In this document: one piece after another, positions 16,903 through 27,164 of the stretch
How positions within the stretch are numbered: the first letter of the stretch is position 1
Layout: the number at the start of each line of letters is the position of its first letter
DNA from: an uncultured Ruminococcus sp.
Lineage (GTDB): Bacteria; Bacillota; Clostridia; Oscillospirales; Acutalibacteraceae
Direction of reading: 5' to 3'
DNA length: 64,000 nucleotides
Assembly: GCA_902776185.1 (NCBI GenBank)
Contig: CACYPH010000001.1
Location: 1 to 64,000, forward strand
Translations under genes and position numbers: made by a program
The notes under the pieces: model-generated
Databases searched by the model: none
Seen by the model: the letters and a program-made list of their open reading frames with translations, nothing else
What the model was told of the DNA's origin: nothing

Positions 16903-17943
16903 ATGAAAAAGTGTTTATCCGTGATTTTGATAGCGGTTTTGATACTCGGCACGGTGATAATCTTACCGTTCTCGGCATCCGCTGCGAGCAATATGGTCTT
17001 TGATCTTGCTTTTGGCGTGACGCAGTCAGGGCATACGGAGAAATACTCAATAAACGCCTATAAGTTTACCTTGAACGCTTATACTACGCTAACAATTGAT
17101 TATGATTCTTATGAACCTGATATGATTTCAGGTAACTATGGTGATTCATATAAGGGTTGTTTATTTGTCATTAAAAGCAGTGATTATAATAATCTTCTTA
17201 TCGGAAAGAGCTATACAACATATTTTAAAGGCTATGTCAGTAAAGGTAATAACAAACGTACATGGTATGATGGGAATATGTCATTATATGCGGGAAGCTA
17301 TTATTTGATAATTGTTCCGTATGATGATTCAATAGGTATCTCAAGTATATGGGTCAGAGGATCAAATGACTATACCCTCTCTGTTACACCAACCGTTCCC
17401 AAATTACAAAGTCTGAGCGCAACGACTTCTACTGGAGCGGTGAAACTCCAATGGAAAGGCGACCTGAGTGCAGGCGGGTATCAGATCCAACGGAAAAGCA
17501 ATAGTTACCAGACGATAGCAAATACCTCGTCGACCTCGTATACGGACAAATCGAGAAAGCCGGGGACGGTTTACACCTATCGCGTCAGAGGCTATACGAC
17601 AGTGGGCGGCAAAAAATACTACGGTTCTTGGAGCAATTATTCCGCTGTAACGCTGCCGTCAACCCCGACGATCAAGAATCCGTCGGCGAATTCAAAGCAT
17701 CAAATTTCTGCGAATTGGGTCAAGGTGAATCCCTGTACAGGCTATCAGGTGCAGTTCAGCTTGAATCAGAAATTCAGCTCTTTAACTACCACAAAAACAT
17801 TTGCCGGACAGAACGCGACTCGCTATACAATTACCGGCAAAAAGGAAAAGGTCTACTATATAAGGATAAGGGCTTATAAGAAAGCCGGAGGAAAGTATTA
17901 TTATTCAGCGTGGAGCAAGACGAAGTCAGTAAGATGTAAGTAA
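16903..17943 (+). CDS. Secreted fibronectin-III repeat protein
   Basis: 346 residues. Sec signal peptide (about 1-28, ending SASA), then a ~135-residue beta-rich domain of unknown family with many Tyr, Gly and Asn, then two fibronectin type III domains (about 168-254 and 256-346). No catalytic domain was recognised. It probably binds a surface polymer or host glycan. The first 500 bases are clearly richer in A+T than the neighbours, suggesting recent acquisition. Regulated by the divergent XRE repressor through two operators. Ribosome site AAAGGAG precedes the ATG. Confidence 0.75.
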   Translation: MKKCLSVILIAVLILGTVIILPFSASAASNMVFDLAFGVTQSGHTEKYSINAYKFTLNAYTTLTIDYDSYEPDMISGNYGDSYKGCLFVIKSSDYNNLLIGKSYTTYFKGYVSKGNNKRTWYDGNMSLYAGSYYLIIVPYDDSIGISSIWVRGSNDYTLSVTPTVPKLQSLSATTSTGAVKLQWKGDLSAGGYQIQRKSNSYQTIANTSSTSYTDKSRKPGTVYTYRVRGYTTVGGKKYYGSWSNYSAVTLPSTPTIKNPSANSKHQISANWVKVNPCTGYQVQFSLNQKFSSLTTTKTFAGQNATRYTITGKKEKVYYIRIRAYKKAGGKYYYSAWSKTKSVRCK

Positions 17944-17948
17944 TAGAA

Positions 17949-17979
17949 AACACCGTTCTGTATCGCGCAGAACGGTGTT
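17949..17979 (+). terminator. Terminator-like hairpin (family copy B)
   Basis: AACACCGTTCTG/CAGAACGGTGTT, 12-bp stem, 6 bases past the stop of the fibronectin-III gene. The following T content is weak. Related to copies at 8496 and 19619. The rest of the gap to 18308 holds a further imperfect hairpin (about 18000-18030) and the eno promoter. Confidence 0.7.
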
Positions 17980-18106
17980 GCTGTTTCTATGGCGCTTACC
18001 GGAGCTGTCCGCAGCTCAGTTAAAACCGGATATTTGTGATACGCACATTGCGTCGTCAGACTTCGAGTGCTTTTTTAAATAAAGCGGTTTATGATGAAAA
18101 CGGTAC

Positions 18107-18160
18107 TTGACAAATCGGTGCAAGCACAGTATACTGAATTCAGTTAGCGGTTGCTAACTG
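18107..18160 (+). promoter_or_regulatory. eno promoter with start-site palindrome
   Basis: -35 TTGACA (18107-18112), 17-bp spacer, -10 TATACT (18130-18135). A perfect palindrome CAGTTAGC-GGTT-GCTAACTG (18141-18160) begins at the predicted +1. It could be an operator or a 5' stabilising hairpin of the mRNA. Confidence 0.75.
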
Positions 18161-18172
18161 TGTAATTCATAA

Positions 18173-18222
18173 GCGTTCCTGATCAGGCGTCTGCAGCGGG
18201 ATGCCTGATTGAGGAACAGCGC
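18173..18222 (+). other. Long stem-loop in the eno 5' leader
   Basis: The arm at 18173-18188 (GCGTTCCTGATCAGGC) pairs with 18203-18222 (GCCTGATTGAGGAACAGCGC) with two small bulges. It lies within a leader of about 167 bases. No known riboswitch class is recognised. Confidence 0.5.
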
Positions 18223-18278
18223 ATCGGATCATTTTTCTGACGGCGCAGCATGAAGAAAGTCTGTACCGTCACTGATGA

Positions 18279-19601
<1,323 letters not shown>

Positions 19602-19618
19602 TTATTCCTATGAAAATA

Positions 19619-19648
19619 CCCACCGTTGTGCATATGCAGAACGGTGGG
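19619..19648. terminator. Terminator between convergent eno and glnN (family copy C)
   Basis: CCCACCGTTGTGCAT/ATGCAGAACGGTGGG stem. On the plus strand it is followed by TTTACTGTTTTTTAGG. Third member of the CACCGTTCTG hairpin family. Confidence 0.8.
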
Positions 19649-19667
19649 TTTACTGTTTTTTAGGTTT

Positions 19668-21764
19668 TTACTGGACGCTGAACAGAAGCTGTCCGTAGCT
19701 CGGGTAGGGCCAGTATTTGGAGGCAGTGCACATCTCCATCTCGTCGCCGGTTTTGCGCAGGGCTTCCATCGCGGTGAAAATGTGGGTGTAGGAGTACTGC
19801 GCCAGCTCGCGGATGCTGTCGGCGTGCTCGACGGCGGCGTCGACCTCCTCCTCCAGCGCTTCGATCCGGTCGGAGAACTCGCTGAGCAGATCGCTGAGCT
19901 TTGTGACGAGCTTTAATTCGGCGTCGACCTTGATGTCGGGCGATACCGCGCGCTTGCGCTCGATGGTGGCGCAGGTCTTGCCGGTAAAGGCGGAGACCGA
20001 GGGCAGGATGTCTTTTTTCGCCATGTCCAGCATGGTCAGCGCCTCGAGGTTGATGATCTTGATGTAGTTCTCGAGCAGGATCTCCTGGCGTGCCATGACC
20101 TCGCGGCGCGAGAAGATATGGTTGCGCTCGAACAGCTTGATGTTCTTTTCGTCGTCGTAGCGGGCGAGCGCCTCGGGGGTACTTTTGAGGTTCAGTAGAC
20201 CGCGTTCCTTTGCCTCGGCGATCCAGCCGTCGGTGTAGCCGTCGCCGTTGAAGATGATGCGGCGGTGCTCCTTGAGCGTTTTGCGGATCAGCTTGCGGCA
20301 GGCGGTGTTGAAGTCATCGGCTTTCTCCAGCTCGTCGGCAAACTGCGCGAGCGCATCCGCGACGATGGTATTGAGCATGATGTTCGGGCAGGAGATATTC
20401 AGCGACGAACCGAGCGAACGGAACTCGAACTTGTTGCCGGTAAAGGCGAACGGCGAGGTACGGTTGCGGTCGGTGGTGTCCTTGCGGATGACCGGCAGGC
20501 TTTCCGCGCCGGTCTCCATGAGGACCTTGCCCTGACTTTCGTAATCCTCGCGGTTGATGATCGCTTCGACGACAGCCTCGAGGTCGTCGCCGAGGAACAT
20601 CGAGATGATGAAGGGAGGCGCTTCGTCGCCGCCCATACGGTGATCGTTGCCCGCTGTCGCGACGGACAGTCTCAAGAGATCCTGATACTCGTCGACCGCC
20701 TTGATGACCGCGGTGAGGAACAGCAGGAACTGCAGGTTATCCTCGGGATGCTTGCCGGGCTTGAAGAGATTTTCGCCCGTGTTGGTCGACAGCGACCAGT
20801 TGTTGTGTTTGCCGGAGCCGTTAACGCCCTTGAAGGGCTTCTCGTGCAAGAGGCACACCATGCCGTGTTTCATCGCGATGCGCTTCATCAGCTCCATGGT
20901 GATCTGGTTGTGGTCGGCGGCGATATTGACGTCGGTGAAGATCGGCGCTAATTCATGCTGTGCGGGGGCTACCTCGTTATGCTCGGTCTTGGCATAGACG
21001 CCGAGCTTCCACAGCTCCTCGTCCAGCTCCGACATGAAGTTCTTGACACGTTTTTTGATCGCGCCGAAATAGTGGTCGTCCAGCTGCTGTCCCTTGGGCG
21101 AACGTGCGCCGAACAGCGTGCGGCCGGTATATTTCAGATCTTTTCTGCGGTCGTACAGCTCTTTGTCGATGAGAAAGTACTCCTGCTCGGGACCGACGGT
21201 GACGTTGACGCGGGTGACGTCGGTCTTGCCGAAAAGATGCAGGATGCGGACCGCTTCATGGTTGATGCGATCCATCGAGCGCAGCAGGGGCGTTTTCTTA
21301 TCCAGTACGTCGCCGGTGTAGGACATGAACGCGGTCGGCACGCACAGGGTGTTATCCTTGACAAAGGCGTAAGAGGTGGGATCCCATGTTGTGTAGCCGC
21401 GGGCTTCAAAGGTCGCGCGGATGCCGCCGTTCGGGAAGGATGACGCGTCCGGCTCGCCCTTGATCAGCTCCTTGCCGGAGAATTCCATGATGACATGACC
21501 GTCGCCCGCCGGGGTGAGAAAGCTATCGTGCTTTTCGGCGGTGATGCCGGTCATCGGCTGGAACCAGTGGGTGTAGTGGGTACAGCCCTGCTCGATCGCC
21601 CAGTCCTTCATCGCGTCGGCGACAATATTCGCGACGTTGATGTCGAGCGGCGTGCCCTCCTCAATGGTTGCGCGAAAAGCAAGGTACGCTTCCTCGGGCA
21701 GACGCCGGCGCATTTTTTCGTCGTTAAAGACGTTATTGGCAAACATTTCGGGTACTTTTGACAT
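19668..21764 (-). CDS. glnN: Glutamine synthetase type III
   Basis: 698 residues, the GSIII length (types I and II are 350-470). ATP-dependent amidation of glutamate with ammonia. GSIII features: [17 protein letters not shown] near 111-127, [12 protein letters not shown] near 197-208, [10 protein letters not shown] near 258, and the nucleotide-binding region [17 protein letters not shown] near 436. Such enzymes are common in Bacteroides and ruminococci. It is monocistronic. A strong palindrome overlaps its promoter, so transcription is probably repressed by a nitrogen regulator. Confidence 0.95.
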   Translation of the reverse strand: MSKVPEMFANNVFNDEKMRRRLPEEAYLAFRATIEEGTPLDINVANIVADAMKDWAIEQGCTHYTHWFQPMTGITAEKHDSFLTPAGDGHVIMEFSGKELIKGEPDASSFPNGGIRATFEARGYTTWDPTSYAFVKDNTLCVPTAFMSYTGDVLDKKTPLLRSMDRINHEAVRILHLFGKTDVTRVNVTVGPEQEYFLIDKELYDRRKDLKYTGRTLFGARSPKGQQLDDHYFGAIKKRVKNFMSELDEELWKLGVYAKTEHNEVAPAQHELAPIFTDVNIAADHNQITMELMKRIAMKHGMVCLLHEKPFKGVNGSGKHNNWSLSTNTGENLFKPGKHPEDNLQFLLFLTAVIKAVDEYQDLLRLSVATAGNDHRMGGDEAPPFIISMFLGDDLEAVVEAIINREDYESQGKVLMETGAESLPVIRKDTTDRNRTSPFAFTGNKFEFRSLGSSLNISCPNIMLNTIVADALAQFADELEKADDFNTACRKLIRKTLKEHRRIIFNGDGYTDGWIAEAKERGLLNLKSTPEALARYDDEKNIKLFERNHIFSRREVMARQEILLENYIKIINLEALTMLDMAKKDILPSVSAFTGKTCATIERKRAVSPDIKVDAELKLVTKLSDLLSEFSDRIEALEEEVDAAVEHADSIRELAQYSYTHIFTAMEALRKTGDEMEMCTASKYWPYPSYGQLLFSVQ

Positions 21765-21802
21765 GAAGATTCCCCCTGTATATCACTATTTATTCATGAT
21801 AA

Positions 21803-21831
21803 AGTATATGACAATAACAGTTTATTGTCAA
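21803..21831 (-). promoter_or_regulatory. glnN promoter with overlapping palindromic operator
   Basis: On the minus strand: -35 TTGACA (21826-21831), 17-bp spacer, -10 TATACT (21803-21808). The 22-bp sequence 21809-21830 is a perfect 9-4-9 palindrome (TGACAATAA/TTATTGTCA) that fills the spacer and five bases of the -35. Confidence 0.82.
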
Positions 21832-21865
21832 GAAATTGTTGGTATGCCGACGGCGCGCCGATTTG

Positions 21866-21894
21866 TTGACAAGGATTACGCGAATCGGTATAAT
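21866..21894 (+). promoter_or_regulatory. Consensus promoter for dapF
   Basis: -35 TTGACA (21866-21871), 17-bp spacer, -10 TATAAT (21889-21894); perfect match to consensus, divergent from the glnN promoter. Confidence 0.88.
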
Positions 21895-21916
21895 AGAGAA
21901 AATAAACGGAGAAGGT

Positions 21917-22774
21917 ATGACCATGAAAAAGCTGAAATTCACGAAGATGCACGGCATCGGCAACGATTATATCTATTTCAACGCGATCGATCAGCAGATC
22001 GATAATCCCGAGGAGCTTTCGATCAAGCTCAGCGACAGGCGTTTCGGCGTCGGCGGCGACGGGATCATCCTCGTTTGCCCGAGCGATATCGCCGACGCGA
22101 AGATGCGGATCTTCAACGAGGACGGTTCGGAAGCGAAAATGTGCGGCAACGGTATCCGCTGTGTTGCGAAATTCGTCTACGATTACGGTATCGTCCCCGC
22201 TGAGAAAACCACCGTCGCGATCGATACCCTCAGCGGCATCAAGACGATCGACCTGACCGTCGAGAACGGTAGAGCGATTGCGGCGAAGGTCGATATGGGT
22301 GCGCCGATTTTGAAACCCGCCGATATCCCGATGGATTACGACGGCGAAATCGTCGTCGATCAGATGCTCGAGGTGGACGGTAAAACATGGAAAGTCACCG
22401 CTGTCAGCATGGGAAATCCGCACTGTGTGACCTTTGTGGACGACGTGGACAGCCTCGACCTTGAGAAAATCGGCCCGTCCTTTGAGAACCATCCCGCTTT
22501 TCCCGACCGGGTAAATACCGAGTTCGTCAGGGTGATCGACGAGCATACTTTGCAGATGCGCGTATGGGAGCGCGGCTCGGGCGAGACCTGGGCATGCGGC
22601 ACCGGTGCGTGCGCAACTGTCGTCGCGGCGTGTCTGAACGGCTATTGCAAAAAGGGCGAGGATATCACCGTGCATTTGCGCGGCGGCGATCTCGTCATCC
22701 GCTATACCGACAAGACCGTCATGATGACCGGTCCTGCAGCGACCGTGTTTGAGGGCGAAATCGAAATCGGATAA
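21917..22774 (+). CDS. dapF: Diaminopimelate epimerase
   Basis: 285 residues. Converts LL- to meso-diaminopimelate for lysine and peptidoglycan. Both catalytic cysteines are visible: MCGNGIRC near 75 and ACGTGACA near 229. MHGIGNDYIYF at 11-21 is the N-terminal signature. Start at 21917 fits the GGAGAAGG site; a second ATG six bases later is possible. Single gene with its own strong promoter. Confidence 0.95.
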   Translation: MTMKKLKFTKMHGIGNDYIYFNAIDQQIDNPEELSIKLSDRRFGVGGDGIILVCPSDIADAKMRIFNEDGSEAKMCGNGIRCVAKFVYDYGIVPAEKTTVAIDTLSGIKTIDLTVENGRAIAAKVDMGAPILKPADIPMDYDGEIVVDQMLEVDGKTWKVTAVSMGNPHCVTFVDDVDSLDLEKIGPSFENHPAFPDRVNTEFVRVIDEHTLQMRVWERGSGETWACGTGACATVVAACLNGYCKKGEDITVHLRGGDLVIRYTDKTVMMTGPAATVFEGEIEIG

Positions 22775-22803
22775 TGGATAACGGTTAACGGATAATGGTT
22801 TTG

Positions 22804-22831
22804 GGCGGGCGGCATATATTGCTGTCCCGCC
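22804..22831 (+). terminator. Weak hairpin after dapF
   Basis: GGCGGG/CCCGCC stem around an AT-rich loop, without a T-tract. Just upstream (about 22769-22798) are short degenerate direct repeats of the type GGATAAYG that overlap the end of dapF. No gene in 22775-22971. Confidence 0.4.
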
Positions 22832-22903
22832 TGATATTATGCCTAAAAACATTTCCACATTTTGCGCGCTGTCCGTCAAGATGGCGAAATACCATGTGAA
22901 CGC

Positions 22904-22932
22904 TTGACTTTACCGTGATAAAGTGATAATAT
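22904..22932 (+). promoter_or_regulatory. Promoter of the histidine operon
   Basis: -35 TTGACT (22904-22909), 17-bp spacer, -10 TAATAT (22927-22932). The leader to 22971 is only about 30 bases, too short for a His T-box, so control is probably by the YerC repressor. Confidence 0.65.
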
Positions 22933-22971
22933 AGCAGAGTAAAATTCCAGCTACCCGTTTTTGGAGGAACT

Positions 22972-23265
22972 ATGAGAAATTTCAAGTCTGAATCCGTTGA
23001 CAGGCTGTTCGATACCATCCTTTCTTTAAAGGATCGCGACGAATGCTACGCCTTTTTTGACGATATCTGCACCATCAAGGAGATCACCGATATGGCACAG
23101 CGGCTCGATACCGCTTTTCTGATCGACGAGGGGATCAGCTACCAGAAGATCTCCGAGCGCATCGGCGTATCCACCGCCACCATCAGCCGCGTCAGCCGCT
23201 GTTTGAACTACGGCGCGGGCGGCTATCGCGCGGTGATCGATCGCTCAAAGGAGGCAGAGGAATGA
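22972..23265 (+). CDS. YerC/YecD TrpR-like regulator of histidine genes
   Basis: 97 residues of the TrpR-like YerC family: an N-terminal helical part, then helix-turn-helix (YQKISERIGVSTATISRVSRC). Members adjacent to his genes have been proposed as histidine-operon repressors (HisR). Here it is the first gene of the operon and overlaps hisZG by 4 bases (ATGA). Inference: autogenous control of the whole ten-gene unit. Confidence 0.88.
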   Translation: MRNFKSESVDRLFDTILSLKDRDECYAFFDDICTIKEITDMAQRLDTAFLIDEGISYQKISERIGVSTATISRVSRCLNYGAGGYRAVIDRSKEAEE

Positions 23266-24812
23266 ATATCAACGACAATGTCCTGAGCGTTACCGAACGC
23301 CTGACCTTTGCCCTCAGGGATCTTTACAGCCGCAGCGGCTATCTGCCCTATCGCATGAGCAAGTTCGAGGATTATGACCTCTACAGCCGCAACAAGGATT
23401 TTCTGATCTCCGATCAGGTCATCACCTTTACCGATAACGGCGGCAAATTAAAGGCATTGAAGCCCGACGTCACCCTGTCAATCATCAAGAACCATACCGA
23501 CGGTCAGACGATGAAGCTCTATTATAATGAGAACGTCTACCGCGTTTCCAAAAGCACCGACAGCTTCAAGGAGATCATGCAGGCGGGCGTCGAGTGTATC
23601 GGCGACGTGTCGAGCCGCGAGATCGCCGAGTGTCTGTTCCTTGCCGCAGAAAGCCTGCATTTGATTGGCGGCAGCTTTGTGCTGGATGTATCGAACCTCG
23701 ATATCCTGAACGCCGCTCTCGATCATATCACCGACAGCAGATCGATACAGGACGAGTTGGTCAAATGCGTCAGCGAGAAGAACCTCCACGGCATCCTTGC
23801 GATCTGCCGCGACAACGGTATCGATGAGAGCTTGGCAGAAGCATTGACAAAGCTGCTTTCCCTGACGGGTAATCCGATGAGAGTCCTGCCCGAATTACAG
23901 TCCCTCTGTGCCGATCTCGGCTGTGAGGACGCATATCATGATTTGGCAGACGCCGTCGCACTTTTTGCCGACAGCGATCTCAAAGATAACATTTGCATCG
24001 ACTTCTCGGTCGTTTCCGACCGCAGTTACTATAACGGCGTGATCTTCAAGGGCTTCCTCAGCGGCGTACCGGACAGCGTGCTTTCCGGCGGACGCTATGA
24101 CAAGCTGATGCGCCGCATGAAGCGCAAGAGTAACGCCGTCGGCTTTGCCGTTTACCTCGACGCGCTCGAGCGGGTGGACGTTATCGCGGATATCCCGCAG
24201 GACGAGATGCTCAATATCGCTCTGCCCAAGGGCAGGCTCGGCGAGAAGGTCTACAGTATGTTTGAAGCAGCGGGCTTTGACTGTCCCTCAATACGCGAAG
24301 AGAATCGCAAGCTGATTTTCGAGAACCCCGCGGCGGGCGTGCGCTATTTCTGGGTCAAGCCCTCCGACGTCGCGATCTATGTCGAGCGCGGCGCGGCGGA
24401 TATCGGCGTTGCGGGCAAGGATATCCTGCTCGAGTATGAGCCGGAGATCTACGAACTGCTCGACCTCGATATCGGCAAATGCCGCATGGCGGTCGCCGCC
24501 CCGAAAGACTTTACCGACGACAGCAGCCGTACCCTCAGAGTTGCGACGAAATTCTCGAAGATCGCCGCCGACCATTATGCCTCCAAGGGCAGGGATATCG
24601 ACATCGTCCACCTCAACGGGTCGATCGAGATCGCGCCGATCTTGGGACTGACGGACGTGATCGTCGATATCGTCGAGACCGGCACCACCCTCAAGGAAAA
24701 TAATCTGGAAGTCAAGGAAACCATCGTCCCGATCTCTGCGCGCCTGATCGCAAACAAATCGAGCTACAAATTCAAGCGTGCCCGCATCGACCGACTGGTA
24801 CAGGAGTTGTAA
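23262..24812 (+). CDS. hisZG: Fused HisZ-HisG ATP phosphoribosyltransferase
   Basis: 516 residues joining two proteins that are normally separate. Residues 1 to about 305 are HisZ, the histidyl-tRNA-synthetase-like regulatory subunit (motif 2-like KPDVTLSIIKN, motif 3-like LSGGRYDKLM). Residues about 316-516 are short-form HisG (LNIALPKGRLGEKV; PRPP loop DIVETGTTLKENNLE). No stop or frameshift separates them in the given sequence. It catalyses the first step of histidine synthesis, ATP plus PRPP. The short HisG needs HisZ for activity and feedback inhibition, so the fusion is functionally sensible. Confidence 0.92.
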   Translation: MNINDNVLSVTERLTFALRDLYSRSGYLPYRMSKFEDYDLYSRNKDFLISDQVITFTDNGGKLKALKPDVTLSIIKNHTDGQTMKLYYNENVYRVSKSTDSFKEIMQAGVECIGDVSSREIAECLFLAAESLHLIGGSFVLDVSNLDILNAALDHITDSRSIQDELVKCVSEKNLHGILAICRDNGIDESLAEALTKLLSLTGNPMRVLPELQSLCADLGCEDAYHDLADAVALFADSDLKDNICIDFSVVSDRSYYNGVIFKGFLSGVPDSVLSGGRYDKLMRRMKRKSNAVGFAVYLDALERVDVIADIPQDEMLNIALPKGRLGEKVYSMFEAAGFDCPSIREENRKLIFENPAAGVRYFWVKPSDVAIYVERGAADIGVAGKDILLEYEPEIYELLDLDIGKCRMAVAAPKDFTDDSSRTLRVATKFSKIAADHYASKGRDIDIVHLNGSIEIAPILGLTDVIVDIVETGTTLKENNLEVKETIVPISARLIANKSSYKFKRARIDRLVQEL

Positions 24813-24813
24813 T

Positions 24814-26091
24814 ATGATCAAGATTTTAAAATATAACGAAGTAGATAACGCTGAGATCTTCGCGCGCTTTGAGCCGACCTCCTCGGTAGAGGATATTGTT
24901 GCCGACATCATCGCAAATGTCCGCAAGAACGGCGACAAGGCATTACTCGAATACACTGCGCGCTTTGACAAAGCTGCGCTCAGCGATATGCGGGTCAGCC
25001 GCGAAGAAATCGACGATGCTGTGAACAGCGTCGAGCCTCAGTTTGTAGAGATCCTCAAAAAAGCCGCGGAGAATATCCGCAAATTCCACACCGCGCAGAA
25101 GCGTCAGAGCTTTATCATCAATGATACTGACGGCGTTGTGATGGGGCAGAAGATCATCCCTGTCGACCGTGCGGGTCTGTATGTCCCCGGCGGCACAGCG
25201 GCTTATCCCTCGACCGTGCTGATGGACGCGATCCCCGCCAAGATCGCAGGGGTCAAAGAGGTCGTCATGGTGACCCCGCCCTCTAAAGACGGCAAGGTCA
25301 ACCCCGCGATCCTCTCCGCGGCGTCGGTCGCAGGCGTAGACAAGATCTTCAAGGTCGGCGGCGCCCAGGCGATCGCCGCGCTCGCCTACGGAACAGAGTC
25401 GATCCCGAAGGTCGATAAGATCGTCGGACCGGGCAATGCCTTTGTCGCAGAGGCAAAGAAGCAGGTCTTCGGTCAGGTCTCCATCGACATGATCGCCGGT
25501 CCCTCTGAGATCCTCATTGTCGCAGACGGCAAGACCAATCCCAAATACGTCGCGGCTGATCTGCTGAGTCAGGCAGAGCATGACAAGCTTGCATCCGCGG
25601 TACTGGTCACCGACAGCGAAGCTTTGGCAAAGGCTGTCAGCGAGGAGCTGGAGCGCCAGATCCCCCTGCTCGACCGTGCCGAGATCGCCCGCGCATCCAT
25701 CGATAATAACGGCAAGATCATCGTTGCCGATACCTTAGATATCGTCATCGACATCGCGAACGAGATTGCCCCCGAGCACCTCGAGCTTTGCGTCGACAAT
25801 CCCTTCGATTACCTCGACAAGATCCGTCACGCGGGTTCGATCTTCATGGGTCGCAACTGCCCCGAAGCATTGGGCGACTACTTTGCGGGTCCAAATCACA
25901 CCCTGCCGACCTCCGGCACGGCGAAGTTCTCAAGCCCGCTGTCAGTTGACGATTTCATCAAGAAAACACAGTACACCTATTTCACTGCCGACGCGCTGAA
26001 AAAGGTCGCCTACGACGTCGCGAAATTCGCCGAAAAAGAGGGGCTGACCGGTCACGCAAAATCCGCGGTCGTGCGTCTGGAGGACGAGTGA
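24814..26091 (+). CDS. hisD: Histidinol dehydrogenase
   Basis: 425 residues. Oxidises histidinol to histidine with NAD, the last step. Motifs: VPGGTAAYPSTVLM near 126 and GPGNAFVAEAKKQVFG near 209. The start is the ATG at 24814, one base after the hisZG stop, preceded by AGGAG; an upstream in-frame ATG inside hisZG is unlikely. It abuts hisC through a TGATG overlap. Confidence 0.95.
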   Translation: MIKILKYNEVDNAEIFARFEPTSSVEDIVADIIANVRKNGDKALLEYTARFDKAALSDMRVSREEIDDAVNSVEPQFVEILKKAAENIRKFHTAQKRQSFIINDTDGVVMGQKIIPVDRAGLYVPGGTAAYPSTVLMDAIPAKIAGVKEVVMVTPPSKDGKVNPAILSAASVAGVDKIFKVGGAQAIAALAYGTESIPKVDKIVGPGNAFVAEAKKQVFGQVSIDMIAGPSEILIVADGKTNPKYVAADLLSQAEHDKLASAVLVTDSEALAKAVSEELERQIPLLDRAEIARASIDNNGKIIVADTLDIVIDIANEIAPEHLELCVDNPFDYLDKIRHAGSIFMGRNCPEALGDYFAGPNHTLPTSGTAKFSSPLSVDDFIKKTQYTYFTADALKKVAYDVAKFAEKEGLTGHAKSAVVRLEDE

Positions 26092-27164
26092 TGAGCCGCT
26101 TTTTCTCCGAAAGATACAGCGCTTTGACGCCCTACACCCCGGGCGAACAGCCGAAAAGCCAAAAGCTCGTCAAGCTCAATACCAATGAAAGCCCGTACAA
26201 GCCCTCGCCGCTCGCCGTGGAATATGCGGCAAAGGCGGCAGAGGATCTGCAGTTGTACTGCGATATCGGCTGTACCAAGCTGACCGAAGCCCTCGCTGAA
26301 AAGTACGGCGTCGGCAGGGAGAATATCCTGTTCACCAACGGCTCGGACGAGGCGCTGAACTTTGCATTCATGGCATTCTGCGACAGCGATCATCCCGCCG
26401 TGTTCCCCGATATCACCTACGGCTTTTATCCCGTGTTCGCCCAACTGAACGGCATTCCGTATCAGGAGATCCCGCTGAACGCGGACTTCACGATCGATGT
26501 TGACGATTACTGCGGCGTGAACAAAACCATCTTCCTTGCGAACCCCAACGCTCCGACGGGTATCGCGCTGCCGCCCGGCGATATCGAAACCATCATCAAA
26601 TCCAACCCCGACAGTATCGTCGTCGTGGACGAAGCATATGTGGATTTCGGGGCAGAGAGCGCAGTGGGGCTGATCGATACCTATGATAACCTGCTCGTCA
26701 CCCAGACGTTTTCCAAATCGCGTTCCCTCGCGGGCGGACGCCTCGGCATGGCGATCGGTAATGCGTCGCTTATCCAAGACCTCAACACCGTGAAGTTCTC
26801 CACCAACCCCTACAACGTCAATTCGATGACACAGGCGGCGGGACTGGGAGCGCTCATGGATGACGAATATTTCCGGCATAACTGCGCCGAGATCATCAAA
26901 AATCGTTCGTATTTGATCGACGAGCTGAGCATCCTCGGCTTTACCGCCACCGATTCATCGACCAATTTTATCTTCGCAAAACACCCCGCGATCGGCGGCG
27001 AAGAGCTGTATCTGAAACTCAAAGACCGCGGCGTGCTGATCCGCCACTTTACGATCGACCGCATCCGCGATTTCAACCGCATCACGGTCGGTACGCGCGA
27101 GCAGATCGACATTCTGCTCGACAACATCAGGGACATCCTCGGAGGGACTTATGAGAACCGCTGA
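26091..27164 (+). CDS. hisC: Histidinol-phosphate aminotransferase
   Basis: 357-residue fold-type I PLP aminotransferase. Converts imidazole-acetol phosphate to histidinol phosphate. PLP lysine in TFSKSRSLAGGRLG near 208-221; NPNAPTG near 151. It overlaps hisD by one base and hisB by 14 bases. Confidence 0.93.
   Translation: MSRFFSERYSALTPYTPGEQPKSQKLVKLNTNESPYKPSPLAVEYAAKAAEDLQLYCDIGCTKLTEALAEKYGVGRENILFTNGSDEALNFAFMAFCDSDHPAVFPDITYGFYPVFAQLNGIPYQEIPLNADFTIDVDDYCGVNKTIFLANPNAPTGIALPPGDIETIIKSNPDSIVVVDEAYVDFGAESAVGLIDTYDNLLVTQTFSKSRSLAGGRLGMAIGNASLIQDLNTVKFSTNPYNVNSMTQAAGLGALMDDEYFRHNCAEIIKNRSYLIDELSILGFTATDSSTNFIFAKHPAIGGEELYLKLKDRGVLIRHFTIDRIRDFNRITVGTREQIDILLDNIRDILGGTYENR

Noticed and set aside
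22933..22971. Histidine T-box or leader peptide before the his operon
   Set aside because: Leader of about 40 bases with no His-codon run and no hairpins.
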